A stretch of 64,000 bases of DNA from Hirundichthys speculiger (taxonomy: Eukaryota > Chordata > Actinopteri > Beloniformes > Exocoetidae). The stretch covers positions 1,449,501 through 1,513,500 of the forward strand of contig JAGFBZ010002033.1 of assembly GCA_018398805.1 (NCBI GenBank), read 5' to 3'. The translations under genes were made by a program, and so were the position numbers. Positions within the stretch are counted from its first letter, which is position 1. Each line of letters begins with the position of its first letter. The notes below the pieces were generated by a model, which did no database searches, was not told the DNA's origin, and saw nothing but the letters and a program-made list of their open reading frames with translations. Below are positions 49,101-58,130 of this stretch, in pieces.

Positions 49101-51158
49101 ACTGTTCACAGACAGACGCCTGACAAAATCATGCAGAGACACTTTACCATCACGTAACACACACAATCACGAGGTAACAGTGCTGGCCATACCACAACTG
49201 GTAATCAATATTCACATCAAAGCTCACCTTTCATCTTAGTGTGAGTCCCCTGTTCTGGGTCACAGGTGACTTTGCAAGGCCACCAGGGCCGCCTGTTGAA
49301 TTTTGCCCACACCAAGTCCCCTTCCAAGTACTTCACTGCATGGAGAGGCTTTTTCTTTGGGCTGTTGGACTAATCACCAAAATAAAAACACTTTTAATAC
49401 CTGATGTAAAAGACTTTGTACTACTACTTAACTTAATAATGCATGCATTATTTGGATAATACAACATTTCCATATGCTGTACATAAAACTTTCACAATTC
49501 AAAATGCATGTTTTAAAGATCAATTTAAAATCCTACTTAAGAAAGCATACAGTCTTAAGAGGCTCAGGTTGAACAAAAATCACCTAAATTTAGTGCTGGG
49601 CAATATGACGATACATATCGTGGGGACAATATAAAAGTGTGTATCGTGCCATTTCTCTTCTATCGTTTCTAACCTAATTTTATCAATTATTACAGAAAAT
49701 ATGTAATTAAATAACCTGCAACGATAAATTTGATAGAAACATATCTACTTCTACAAAGTAGCCTTTTATGTTTGCACTTTTATTCATGGTTAATGCCTTA
49801 AACAGAGTTCTCTTCAACCCTGATGTTTACTTTAGACACTTTATATTGGTTTGCAAACTTTGCACTACAAGGTTACAGATTTCAGAAAGTTGAAAAATAA
49901 TTTGTTTATTTTTTATAGCTGAACTTCAGTGCAAAAATGTGGTTTTCCTCTCAGAAACTGTTGTACACTTTAAAAAAAATGTGAAAGCTACTGTACCTCT
50001 GTACCTACCTGTTTTTGCTGCACTAAAATGTATGTTTGTGACAGTTCAGCTAAATGTCCTTTCAAAATAAAGTTGAAAAGTAAGCAATGACATTTTTGTC
50101 AAACTTTTCAGAGAATAACTGAAAACATACTTTATTATGATATATTGTGATATATATCATTATCGTGATATAAAATAGTCCATATCGTGATATATGATTT
50201 TTTTTCCATATCGCCCAGCACTATCTAAATTATTTTTTCATGCATTAGATTTCTCCATTTTAAGACAAACATGTGTCTCCTTTGGTGAGACAGAAATTCC
50301 AAAACAGGCACCCCAAGTGTTTCAAACTCACATTAGAGTTGGTGCCAGCTGGTGAGATAAGTCCAGGGTCAACAGGAGAGGTAAGTTCAACATCACTGTC
50401 TGATTCCTCACCCAAACTCCAGCCATCCCTCATGGTGATTTCTGGCAGTGCGCTGAGGCTTAGTGTAGGGTTAAGTTCAGAAATAGTTTTGGACATTAGA
50501 TTAAAGACTGTAGGCTTGTATGTTCTTTTGTCCAGCCCTGAGTTGCATGTGGTTTTACTCTCGGTAACAGTTCGGCCCTGGCTTGAGTCTGAGGGGCTGC
50601 GGAAGGGCACAAGGTCCTCACTGCCCTCATCGTCTTCCTCCTTAATGTCAGAGCTGTCAAACAGCGTGGACTCAAAATGCAGGCACCCATTTGGGATGGG
50701 AGAACAGTGCTCAAAGCTGTCAGGGCTGCGAGGGGAGAAGCCATTTCTGTTCGCATCCTGCAGTGCCCCGAAAGACTCCATTTCACTGCTGCCTGGAGAG
50801 GGAGGCAGCTGGACTGACGGTGCCTCAAACTCATCGTCGTCATCGCTGATTGGACTTGCACAGTTCCGAAAATCAACGTCCGATCTAGGTCAGGTCTGTT
50901 CAGTGCAGCGCTCAGGTGCTGTAGCCTCCTCTGCGGACTGTAGAAGCGAGTCGGCTCTGGCTGAGTGCATCCCAGGAAAGCAGGGTGTTTGAAGTTAGGA
51001 GGAGGCAGCTGCAGGGTCGACACCTGGCTTGATCCACGCTTTACAGTGCCACACTGGTTTCCATAGGAAGTGCCTAAAGGGCCACCAGACCTCAGCTCTG
51101 GCTGGCTCGAACCAAACACTGAGCCTACCTTAGGACCCGATCTGTAAGGATGATTCAT
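33285..51158 (-). CDS. nsd1: Histone-lysine N-methyltransferase NSD1 (H3K36), 22 coding exons
   Basis: Nsd1 is a nuclear enzyme that mono- and dimethylates histone H3 Lys36. Predicted exons: 50332-51158, 49228-49369, 48632-48804, 46709-48550, 46495-46619, 44982-45198, 44721-44824, 44574-44633, 44267-44458, 44040-44132, 43746-43869, 42877-43077, 41076-41255, 39036-39194, 38737-38942, 38488-38600, 38117-38386, 37922-38038, 37653-37794, 37431-37537, 37107-37305 and 33285-34135 (about 2,150 codons; human 2,696). Domain order is the NSD1 one: PWWP, four PHD-type fingers, PWWP, AWS-SET-post-SET, PHD, C5HCH. The sequence GEIREY after the C5HCH finger is NSD1-specific compared with NSD2 and NSD3. Three exons (50332-51158, 46709-48550, 39036-39194) each need a small indel correction to stay in frame. 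Teleosts may carry two NSD1 copies, and I cannot say which this is. A Tc1-like element lies in the last intron and a hAT-type element in the first coding-region intron. Confidence 0.95.
33330..33625. repeat. Imperfect TCA/TCC trinucleotide repeat encoding poly-Asp/Glu
   Basis: Imperfect runs of TCA, TCC, TCG and TCT units on the plus strand correspond to GAT, GAC, GAG and GAA codons in the nsd1 minus-strand frame. The repeat keeps length in multiples of three across the exon. It also produces long open frames on the plus strand (poly-Ser and poly-Ile/Val), which are artefacts. Confidence 0.95.
35354..36843 (+). mobile_element. 5'-truncated Tc1-like transposon in last nsd1 intron
   Basis: The left end ATTACACACTGACTGACATA is matched in inverted orientation at the right by TATGTCAGTCTGTGTGTAAT (36732-36751). 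The right side continues about 90 bp further to ACCAGCACCTGTA, so the outermost left terminus is missing. The transposase begins [20 protein letters not shown], followed by the HTH-like [20 protein letters not shown], then breaks frame at about 35761. A catalytic-domain piece ([20 protein letters not shown]) is in another frame at 36128-36325. The element is clearly dead. It sits between the PHD5 exon and the C5HCH exon and would be spliced out. Confidence 0.93.
37107..38386 (-). CDS. nsd1: nsd1 exons: AWS, SET, post-SET and PHD5
   Basis: Five exons. AWS (38117-38386) contains [23 protein letters not shown] runs from [20 protein letters not shown] through [18 protein letters not shown] to [16 protein letters not shown], the S-adenosylmethionine and pseudoknot motif, then ELTFNYNLE. 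The post-SET zinc site is [13 protein letters not shown] (37431-37537). PHD5 (37107-37305) has [13 protein letters not shown] and CPKVYHADC. All expected catalytic motifs are present without a frame break, so the core enzyme looks intact. Donors after 38117 (GTCGGC), 37922 (GTCATT) and 37653 (GTTTGA) are poor matches to consensus, but the protein frame supports each. Confidence 0.95.
38488..44132 (-). CDS. nsd1: nsd1 exons: PHD1-4 and second PWWP domain
   Basis: Seven exons, read from high to low coordinates. [20 protein letters not shown] and CQECKTG form PHD1 (44040-44132, 43746-43869). [16 protein letters not shown] and [10 protein letters not shown] follow (42877-43077). [14 protein letters not shown] and [16 protein letters not shown] come next (41076-41255). 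[20 protein letters not shown] with [10 protein letters not shown] is in 41076-41255 and 39036-39194. The second PWWP runs from the end of 39036-39194 (WVKWGRYR after a frame correction) into [11 protein letters not shown] and [14 protein letters not shown] (38737-38942). The helical linker [16 protein letters not shown] (38488-38600) leads to AWS. PHD and PWWP modules read histone tails. The frame break near 39056-39062 is the only disruption. Confidence 0.92.
42100..42435. other. Unexplained GC-richer island in nsd1 intron
   Basis: This part of the 41256-42876 intron is open for about 75-110 codons on both strands and is less AT-rich than its surroundings. The minus-strand reading contains [20 protein letters not shown] but has no domain I recognise, and no flanking splice sites fit the nsd1 frame. 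It may be an unknown dispersed repeat fragment. Confidence 0.3.
44244..44266. repeat. (CA)n microsatellite forming an nsd1 splice donor
   Basis: A run of about 11 CA units on the plus strand is (GT)n on the nsd1 strand. It begins directly at the exon boundary: CTGGAG|GTGTGTGTGT. The exon reading frame ends cleanly at the preceding codon, so the repeat itself supplies the GT donor. Confidence 0.85.
44267..46619 (-). CDS. nsd1: nsd1 exons: low-complexity linker before PHD1
   Basis: Exons 46495-46619, 44982-45198, 44721-44824, 44574-44633 and 44267-44458. The first encodes [20 protein letters not shown], closely matching the human KRLRKPSKWLLEYTEEYDQ segment. The others encode Ser/Thr/Glu/Lys-rich linker sequence with weak conservation, such as [12 protein letters not shown] and [14 protein letters not shown]. 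All junction phases agree. No folded domain is evident. Confidence 0.85.
44936..44962. repeat. Poly-A tract in nsd1 intron
   Basis: 27 consecutive A residues on the plus strand, only about 15 bases from the donor at 44976-44981. On the transcribed strand this is a T run just downstream of the donor. Confidence 0.9.
45199..46494 (-). other. nsd1 intron without recognisable content
   Basis: A 1.3-kb AT-rich intron between two linker exons. I see no repeat family, RNA gene or hidden exon. Confidence 0.5.
46709..48550 (-). CDS. nsd1: nsd1 large exon (disordered region)
   Basis: This 1.84-kb exon follows the first PWWP domain and corresponds to the very large human NSD1 exon 5. It starts [20 protein letters not shown]. 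The [20 protein letters not shown] block aligns with human EPDYKFSTLLMMLKDMHDSK, and VAPKKRWQ with human VPKKRWQ. Most of the sequence is Ser/Pro/Lys/Glu-rich and probably disordered. Frame A runs open from 48550 to a stop at 46826-46828, while the 3' splice junction at 46709 and the next exon need frame B ([20 protein letters not shown]). A one- or two-base indel between about 46830 and 46885 is therefore required. Confidence 0.88.
48632..49369 (-). CDS. nsd1: nsd1 exons: first PWWP domain
   Basis: Exons 49228-49369 and 48632-48804. The first reads [19 protein letters not shown], the PWWP core that in NSD proteins helps chromatin docking. The second reads [20 protein letters not shown] and [18 protein letters not shown], matching human SERAWVAG and [14 protein letters not shown]. 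Junction phases (1, then 0) are consistent. Confidence 0.93.
49591..50223. mobile_element. hAT-type non-autonomous element
   Basis: A 633-bp AT-rich element with inverted ends: TAGTGCTGGGCAATATG at the left, and CATATCGCCCAGCACTA at the right, the reverse complement with one mismatch. The flanking octamers CCTAAATT and TCTAAATT differ by one base, consistent with an aged 8-bp hAT target duplication. The inner ends contain many ATATCG/CGATAT units. There is no transposase. It lies in the nsd1 intron between the first coding exon and the first PWWP exon. Confidence 0.9.
50332..51158 (-). CDS. nsd1: nsd1 first coding exon
   Basis: The acceptor is at 51176-51177, with the start ATG at 51156-51158 giving [30 protein letters not shown] aligns with human IPLRRLQDLASMIN. 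Downstream, NGCLHFE with an acidic stretch matches human NGFLHFENF, and the exon ends with donor AAT|GTGAGT. The two halves are in different frames. Frame A carries the start to LNRPDLDR, while frame B carries [20 protein letters not shown] onward and has a stop just upstream of SDVDF. A small indel near 50881-50900 is needed. Confidence 0.85.
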
Positions 51159-51744
51159 GTTGTCATGCCTATATCCTGTCAAATCAAAAAGAAGCATGGT
51201 TAGACATGGGAGCTGTGCCATTTAAGTTTTAAACTTCAAACACTGAATGGATTGTTGAGACTTGCACATAACACAACACAAGCTACAGACAGACATGGAA
51301 GGGCAGCGTGAAAGAAAGTTGTGAAAAGGCATGGAAGCTATAGACTGAGCGCACACACAGACACACACACACACAGAGACCGAGCATTAAGCCGACATAG
51401 CATGGCCTCCATTCTAGAGGCCAGCCGGGCGGTACAAGGCAAAAACACTGAACACACTCGCTGATGCGCCTCTTTCGCACGTTTCATTCACAAATTATTA
51501 GAAAACAGGCCCGCATTGTGCGCTCGATCGCGGGTCATGGCGACCAGTATGTGAGAGCGCAGAAGCTACAGTGGAGGTGGTGACACTGAGCCATCACAGA
51601 AACACTGAGCGCCTCACACAAACAAGCTACAGCAGCACACCGACATAGGAAGCTACTACTGACTCACAAAAAAAAAAAAAAGGGCAGAACGGCTCTAAGT
51701 TCACCGCACTGTCAACACGTGGGGAAAAAACCCCGAAAACTCAC

Positions 51745-52600
51745 CATTTGGACGTCGGTCGCCGTAAAACCAACAGCGGCTCTTTGATAATGTGGCACAA
51801 AGCGAGTGATTTTTGTCGATCTGTGAGAGCAGATCTGCACAATCCCAGCTGCGGCAGCTCTGGTAGTAGGCCGAGGCACAGCTCTCATTCTCGGCACTTC
51901 ATCGCCTTCAACATCATCAGCGGCGGCCCTCTCAGACTGTCACCTCAAATACTAAATAACCAGCAGATCTCCTTCACGCTGCAACATCTTACAGCGGCGA
52001 AACTCAGTAGTGCCACAGCCGGTCCCCCTAACAGCCACGGCGGCTTATTTACTACATGGTTTTTTGCTTGCTGTCGAAGTGCCCCCGGTTATGTTAAAAC
52101 AAGCCCAGACTGACTGTGTTGGTGAGCAGCAACCAATCGGCACAGCTACCCAACCCCCCGTCTGCAGAGGGCCGTGACACTCACCCTGCATACACACACA
52201 CGCACGCAGGCAAAGCACGCTCGCACACAAACTACTCGCGTGCGCGCGCGCGCGGACATCCAGGTGAAGTTTCTCGCAGTCACAGGCACAAAACAGTTAC
52301 GAATGGGGACGGCGCATTTTTTTTTAGAAATGCCCAGTCTTCAGTGCATGGGTGTGTTGTGCTTTTTGTCACAATCAGAGAGGAGCTCGGCTAGACAGGA
52401 CGGCTGCACTGCGCGTATAACCACGGCCTCTCCGGTCAAACATAACCCCGTGCGCCATGTTGCCTCTCCGCAGAGCGCGCTGACATGAGGAAGCAGGCCG
52501 CCGCGCGCTCGGGAAAGCGACAGAAATTCATGGTTCAGTGGCAGAAACGAGGGATTTACTAGAAAAGCGGGGCGTTGCCATGAGTATTAAGCGCCTGTGG
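51745..52600 (-). promoter_or_regulatory. nsd1: nsd1 non-coding exon 1 and CpG-rich promoter
   Basis: A strong donor on the minus strand (AAATG|GTGAGT; the GT is at 51743-51744) fits a 5'-UTR exon spliced to 51175. The surrounding 0.9 kb is GC- and CpG-rich with an alternating CG/TG run at 52236-52254, in sharp contrast to the AT-rich flanks. I infer a CpG-island promoter; the start site is not resolved. Confidence 0.65.
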
Positions 52601-53828
52601 TCGAATATCAGCTTGCGCTCACGCGAGCCTATCATGTAAATCAAATTGAAACACATCCATGAACGCGCAAGAACGCACAATAGAAGAGGTTCGCTGAAAG
52701 TGGGCCAGTCCCCGAGACTCAGACAAAGACCGTACAGTCAAACGCGTCGACTTGACAGCAGAGAAACTCATCTGACTGCAGCATTTTTAAGCCCCTTTCA
52801 ACCTCGATGGCCCATATTTCTTCGAGTTTAATTTCAAATGAACGATCATGTGAGGAGATCTGAGAGATTTGAGGTATCCTCTACGAGAGCGTTAACATTA
52901 AAATATGGAGCAGTTATCTAAATGACCAACGCTACTGTCTCATCTTTGAATGCACACATCCTAAAAAGTGTAATCATAATAATCATTATTTAATAAAAGA
53001 AGTAAACACGGGTATTATTCCAAGGTGATGACTATTGTCTGGAGACACGAGCCCTCTTGTGTCTGCAGGGAGCATTGCTTACTTTCGACTTGACTGAAAA
53101 TTGTGGAAAAGACCAAGTTATTTGTTTTATTACGATTTCACAGACACATTAGCATTTATTACAGTCAGTTATGCATATTTGTGTTTTGTGATAACACACA
53201 TGAATCTGTATCTACGTATCAGGTGGGGTTGAACATAAAAAGAAACTGCTCTAATACATGGTTAAAACTATATTCAAGAGGTGCTGAAATAACTAATGTG
53301 CTAAAAAAAATACATTTTATGAGGTCAAGCTAGTAAAAGTGTATTGTAACAAATGATAAGTATGGTTCTGGTTTATATTGCATTGCAAAACACATACCAG
53401 ACGACACATAAAAGACTACAGTTACATATTGTATTCAAGAAAAAGATGGTTTGATTGACTGTTTGGAAATGATTATGAAAGTTTTAAAAAAAATTCACTA
53501 GAGCACATCTATAGAAGAAAAAAAAAGAACATGTCAGAAGTGAGACTAATAAAACGCTTCGGTGAAATAAAGGGAATCATAAAATACAGTTTTTGGATTT
53601 AAGAAAGACTGTGTTGACAGTTTACATGCATGCATCTGTGCCAAACTGGAACAACTTAGTTTTAATTCAATCATTTGTTATGAGTGAATGGTGAGAAGAG
53701 CAAACACTTCACAGTGAGTGCGGACAGAGCCATTCTAAACATTATTTGTCCTTTTGCCACATTTCACAGAGTTTTTTCCAAGGCATCCCCCTCATTAAAG
53801 CAACCAAATGCTGAATACAGGTGCTGAA
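52601..53828. other. Spacer / probable 3' UTR of the C5orf24 homologue
   Basis: No coding exon is recognisable. The part nearest 53828 is probably the 3' UTR of the C5orf24 homologue (minus strand). The short plus-strand frame at 53103-53333 has no resemblance to anything I know. Confidence 0.45.
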
Positions 53829-54503
53829 CTATTTGCTGGTTCCGTCCACTTTGTCGCTGGGCTCACAGAGCTCTCTTTTCTCCATCATGCTGTATGGAAA
53901 AGGTGGAAGATCACAGCTGGTGAAGTCCAGTTTCTCTGGAGCGCTGCAGTTGTTAAAGTCAAGCTTTTTGGCACCGTCAGAACCATGTTCTAACTTCTTG
54001 AGACGAGCTAGACTCTTGATGCTGCCTGGGGGTCTGCCGGGGCTGACCTTATATCCTGCTGCCCTGGTGGTCCCCAGGGGTCTCCCTGGGCTGGTTTTGA
54101 ACCCAGCTGCTCTGGTTGTCCCAAGTGGGCGTCCAGTACTCGTACGGTACCCAGCTAATTTTGTGGTTCCTGATGGCCTCCCTCTCCGCCCTGATTTTAC
54201 TACGCCCTTCTTTTTCTTGGACCCATCAGGTGCCGGAGCCTCACTGGCCCTGATTCTCATCGTCTGTGGCTGAAAGTCACTTTGAGTGTCTTGCAGATGG
54301 CACGCCACGGTTTTGTGCATCCCCTGTGGCAAAGGGGCCAGGCCAGCAAGGGACAGCTGCAATCCAGGGTTTGTCGGAGAGGCGTAGAATTTATTAGTTT
54401 GTGTACTACACAAATCAAAGTGGGTGGCTGGATGACAGTCCTCTGCCAATCCGCTCATACTCATGCAGAAGTCACCGCTGCTGCTGCTGTTCACTTGATG
54501 CAT
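53829..54503 (-). CDS. c5orf24: UPF0461 family protein, C5orf24 homologue
   Basis: A single coding exon of 224 residues, preceded by an AG acceptor 8-9 bases before the ATG, so the 5' UTR is spliced. The protein has a basic run (KKKKGVVKSGRRGRPSGTTK) followed by repeated modules: YRTSTGRPLGTT, FKTSPGRPLGTT and YKVSPGRPPGS. This is the diagnostic GRP repeat block of vertebrate C5orf24. The GRPxGT units resemble AT-hook-like DNA-contacting segments, so nuclear localisation is plausible. Function is not established. The N-terminal half is poorly conserved. The frame is uninterrupted. Confidence 0.94.
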   Translation of the reverse strand: MHQVNSSSSGDFCMSMSGLAEDCHPATHFDLCSTQTNKFYASPTNPGLQLSLAGLAPLPQGMHKTVACHLQDTQSDFQPQTMRIRASEAPAPDGSKKKKGVVKSGRRGRPSGTTKLAGYRTSTGRPLGTTRAAGFKTSPGRPLGTTRAAGYKVSPGRPPGSIKSLARLKKLEHGSDGAKKLDFNNCSAPEKLDFTSCDLPPFPYSMMEKRELCEPSDKVDGTSK

Positions 54504-54780
54504 CGTTTTCTGCTGGGGTGCAGAGAAAATACAAACATCACCACGAGAAGCCACGGACAAACACACAAACAATTCCAATGAGTCATGTAAAGCAGCTTAC
54601 TTTTGACTGAGGAAACAGCCCTTCTTTTGCATTGCTACACAAATAACTGACGTTAAGAGTAAGTAGGTCAACTTACTGTTTTAGTGTGCAAAAAAACAGG
54701 GCGTACACAAAAACAAACCTAAATGGTTAATACCGAAACTGTTGAAATATTTCAAAAAGCGTTAAATGATCAGTTCCTAC

Positions 54781-55000
54781 CTCATTTGTTGTTAGCTGTT
54801 GGACTGGAAAGGGTTAATTTCGACTCGTATATGTTTCTTCTCTCTGACAGGCGAAACATCTTTTGTAAAGGTGCTGCGCAGACTGCTCCCCGGCGTATCT
54901 AACTATTGTCTGGTAGAAGGATTGCGATTCCTGCTGTTTATTTTTGTGTCCAGATGATTCTTTACGAAGAGGATGAGATGAGTGTGGCAGCCATTGTTGC
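54781..55000 (-). promoter_or_regulatory. Non-coding exon 1 and promoter of the C5orf24 homologue
   Basis: A GTAGGA donor on the minus strand (54775-54780) could end a 5'-UTR exon that starts near 54.95-55.0 kb. The region around 54.88-55.07 kb contains several CpGs and a GCCATTGTTG motif. The start site is inferred. Confidence 0.5.
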
Positions 55001-55432
55001 CCAAAAAAAAAAAAAAAATCTAATAAAATAGTGTGAACCCACCACGCATGCGCAAAGCGCTTCCAGGAAAACTAGAGGTACCCTAATGTGAGGCAATGTT
55101 GATCATACAAAAACAATAACGTTTCTGTAAAAACGTCATTGTGGACCTCAGATTATAGTGGTGCCTCTAATTTGTCAATATTATAGAAACTACACAATCA
55201 CATAGTCTAAAATAAATGTTCAATTGCTGCACATATTAGCTACAATGAAAGCTGGATCTGTGTTAAAATCCTTGGTCACTGTTGTACAGCCTTCAGCTGA
55301 AAATGAGGGACAAGCAAAAAGCTCAATCATTTTTTTAATCATTTTTATTAACATCTATATGAACTTAAGCACAGACAGTGGATTTATGGAGAAACCACAG
55401 TGCTAGGACAGGTAGCAATATACATTTCTCAA

Positions 55433-55442
55433 TTTATTTATT
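55433..55442 (-). terminator. atp5po poly(A) signal (overlapping AATAAA pair)
   Basis: Two overlapping AATAAA hexamers read on the minus strand as AAATAAATAAA, about 40 nt beyond the atp5po stop codon. This would give a short 3' UTR, common for OXPHOS genes. Confidence 0.6.
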
Positions 55443-55478
55443 TGATGGTCTTTTTTGTAAAAATTAAGTCCACAGGAC

Positions 55479-56329
55479 TTAAGAGTCCTTCATAAGTTGA
55501 GTCAGCTTCTGGATCTTTGTTTTGGTGGACATGTCCACATACTTGTCTCCGATACTGACGATCATGCCACCCAGGATTGAAGGATCTGACTATGAGGAGA
55601 AAATAAAGGTGAAATACAAAGTTAATAATAATAATAATAATAATAACAGTAACATCAGTGTTGATTCACCAAACTGGCATAAGACTGATTTAAGAAAATC
55701 CAGATGCTACATGGATATTTTCATGTTTCTGAGATTGTGCAGAGGAATTCTACCTTTGTTTCCAGCTTGATAGTCTCACCCTTCTGAAGAAAGCCATTCA
55801 GAGCTACTTTCAGGTCAGCGAGACTAGTTGCATCCAGAGGCTGAAATGGATAAACCATTATTAGGGTGGGTGTGTGTGTGTCTAATATATATATATATCA
55901 TTTTTTAGTACATACACGCATATCTATAGCCATTTCTAAGACATAACCAATTTGAAGAATAGAAACATAACATATCCATTTTATACCTGAGCAGTAGTGA
56001 CAGAGCAGAGGACTTCACCACGGTGTGCACTCATCATTTTGCCAAAAGCAGTGATAACATCAGCAGTCAGAGTGAGGCGACCATTATCAGCCAACAACAT
56101 CTGAAGAAAAACCACAATGACTGAGAAATATTCAACAACATACATGAAATGTCACGAAATAAAAACTTTGATTTTGTACCAATGATGACAAATTCTGTTT
56201 TTCTGTAGTGTCCCATACAACCTTCTCAGTAATGCATGTTTTTTAGTGGCTTTTGTGGTTTTCAGTTTTTCACTGCTATCCACTTGTGAGGGCAAGTCGC
56301 ATTTTATTGGGAGGGAATAAAATGGCAAT

Positions 56330-56382
<53 letters not shown>

Positions 56383-58031
56383 CTAAATACAACAGTGACA
56401 TCTGTTATTTTAAAACATCACTGTTTGAGATTAGTTGTGTTCATAGCTCCACCAGCCAACTCCTCCAACTTCCAAATGTGGATTTTAATCACCAAGTAAG
56501 CGATGCAACTTTCCATTTGAGGATTTCATGAAATTCAGTGAGATTGTATTCATCTTTGGGGTTATTTTGATATCCATAATAATAATACAAGATTTCAAAA
56601 TCATGACTGTGGGGGAAAAAAAAGCAGATTTAAGTTTTGGTGCGCATTTCATGTTTTGCTAAGACTGGCATCAAACAAATAAATGAAAATAAGTTACAGA
56701 ATACAAGCGTCATTATTAAGTCCTAATCCAAGAAACTCAAATTAGTTGGGATGTTATTTTTCTTAAAAAAAAAAAAAAATTGCACAAGATGGCTTTCTTT
56801 GCTGTACATCTCCCATCTTCAGCAGCAGAATGCTCTAACTGGCATTCTATCAAAACAGCTTCAAGTAGATAGCAGCTGTACAAATAAATCATGAGATAAA
56901 TAATAACAAACCCTAACATTTTCATTCATAAGAAATTTCAAAACACTGCATGTTCACATGTACTCAATACTCCTAAACAGTATTTGCAGGAATCAAAAGT
57001 CATATGAATCATTTCTAAATTGTTCTCTGAATTTAAATTACTTCTTCACTTTGGCTAACTTTATCTTGGATGTGCTTGAAGGCTTGTATTTCTAATCACT
57101 GAAACACAGAGGCAGAATGTACAGCAGCAAAAGTGCTACTGAATCTTTGTCAGGGATCACTCACTGATGAGGTTGACAGTGATGGGTGAAGCCTTGGCCT
57201 TTGTAAGAGCATCACTGAAAGCCTTCTGCTTCAGGCTGCGCTTAACATGAGGATTCATTACAATACTGGACATCTTGGGGTCCTTGATGAGAGCCTGAAA
57301 AACACACAAAATCAATTTATATTTTAGACACAGTAAACAATAAGTGTGTAGCTTGGTGGAAAACCACAGTACCAATTCAGTACTAATATCGCCATAACAC
57401 CATGAATCGCTGTTGTTTACATAATTCAACAGGATTATCTTTTTTTTGGACTCACAGCGACTTTCCCCAACTCCTGCTCCACTTGGTCCAGTTTGTTCTG
57501 CTTGCTGGCTGCCGAGAACAGAGCAGTGGCATAACGTCCCTCCACTCCATAAACCTGGATGGGAGGCTGGAAGGACAAATGCATTTAGTTAGCCACGTAC
57601 AACTACGTAAACACTTTAAACAATAAAGTGGTTATGCTCGGTGCAATTTGACAATCTTTACCTTAACCATCTTAGCTGCAGGTCTGATCACAGACGTGCT
57701 GAGCTGGCGGGCCTGGAAAGAAAACATTTTCTTTATTAAACTATCCAAAGCTACAAAAGATTAAACCTGAACTAATGCACTGCTTATGCGCTTTGCACCA
57801 TTTACGTTAGAAGCAGTTAGCTGCTGAGCTAACACGTTAGCAGTCATTCAAGTGCAAAACCTCGTGGACATTTGTAGATAACTTAACATTAATTTATAGA
57901 CATCCGAACACAGACAATAATTAAGACATGATTTCAAGTGAGAAAACATCAACTCGAAATTTAACAGAAAATATAAATTGTCAAAAAATATTTGAATGTC
58001 TTACCTGCTGTCCTAGCATGAATGCTGCCAT
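55479..58031 (-). CDS. atp5po: ATP synthase peripheral stalk subunit OSCP, 7 coding exons
   Basis: Exons: 58005-58031, 57662-57712, 57456-57566, 57165-57294, 55987-56100, 55754-55840 and 55479-55589. OSCP joins the F1 head to the peripheral stalk of mitochondrial ATP synthase. The start [20 protein letters not shown] is a basic, hydroxylated presequence. Then follow [20 protein letters not shown], the helical [30 protein letters not shown] and the delta/OSCP signature [17 protein letters not shown], ending QLMKDS. Length is about 210 residues, as in the family. Exon 4 ends ACTGTCAACCTCATCA|GTGAGT, but exon 5 must start in phase 0 (MLLADNGRL), so the junction is out of frame by one base. All other junctions agree. 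Confidence 0.96.
56339..56377. repeat. Poly-A tract
   Basis: 39 consecutive A residues after a short CA run, within the atp5po intron 56101-57164. The rest of that intron is AT-rich with no recognisable feature. Confidence 0.95.
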
Positions 58032-58130
58032 TTTCTCCTACAGCTGTCCAGGGTAGAACAATTGATTGCGCATGTGCAATTGACAGGATGACGTTTCGTT
58101 GTGGGTAATGTAGTTTTTTACATGCAGCAC
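58032..58130 (-). promoter_or_regulatory. atp5po: atp5po proximal promoter
   Basis: At 58102-58114 the minus strand reads ACTACATTACCCA, matching ACTAYRnnnCCCR (ZNF143/THAP11-type), about 75 bp upstream of the start codon. A CRE-like half site (TGACGTTT on plus, about 58089) lies beside it. There is no TATA box. This fits a housekeeping mitochondrial gene with a short 5' UTR. Confidence 0.6.

Noticed and set aside
50273..50992. 239-codon plus-strand frame opposite the nsd1 first coding exon
   Set aside because: It is an antisense shadow. The minus strand carries NSD1-specific motifs and splice sites, and the plus frame has none.
53821..54273. 150-codon plus-strand frame over the C5orf24 homologue
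   Set aside because: It is a Pro/Leu-rich antisense shadow of the repeated GRPLGTT modules.
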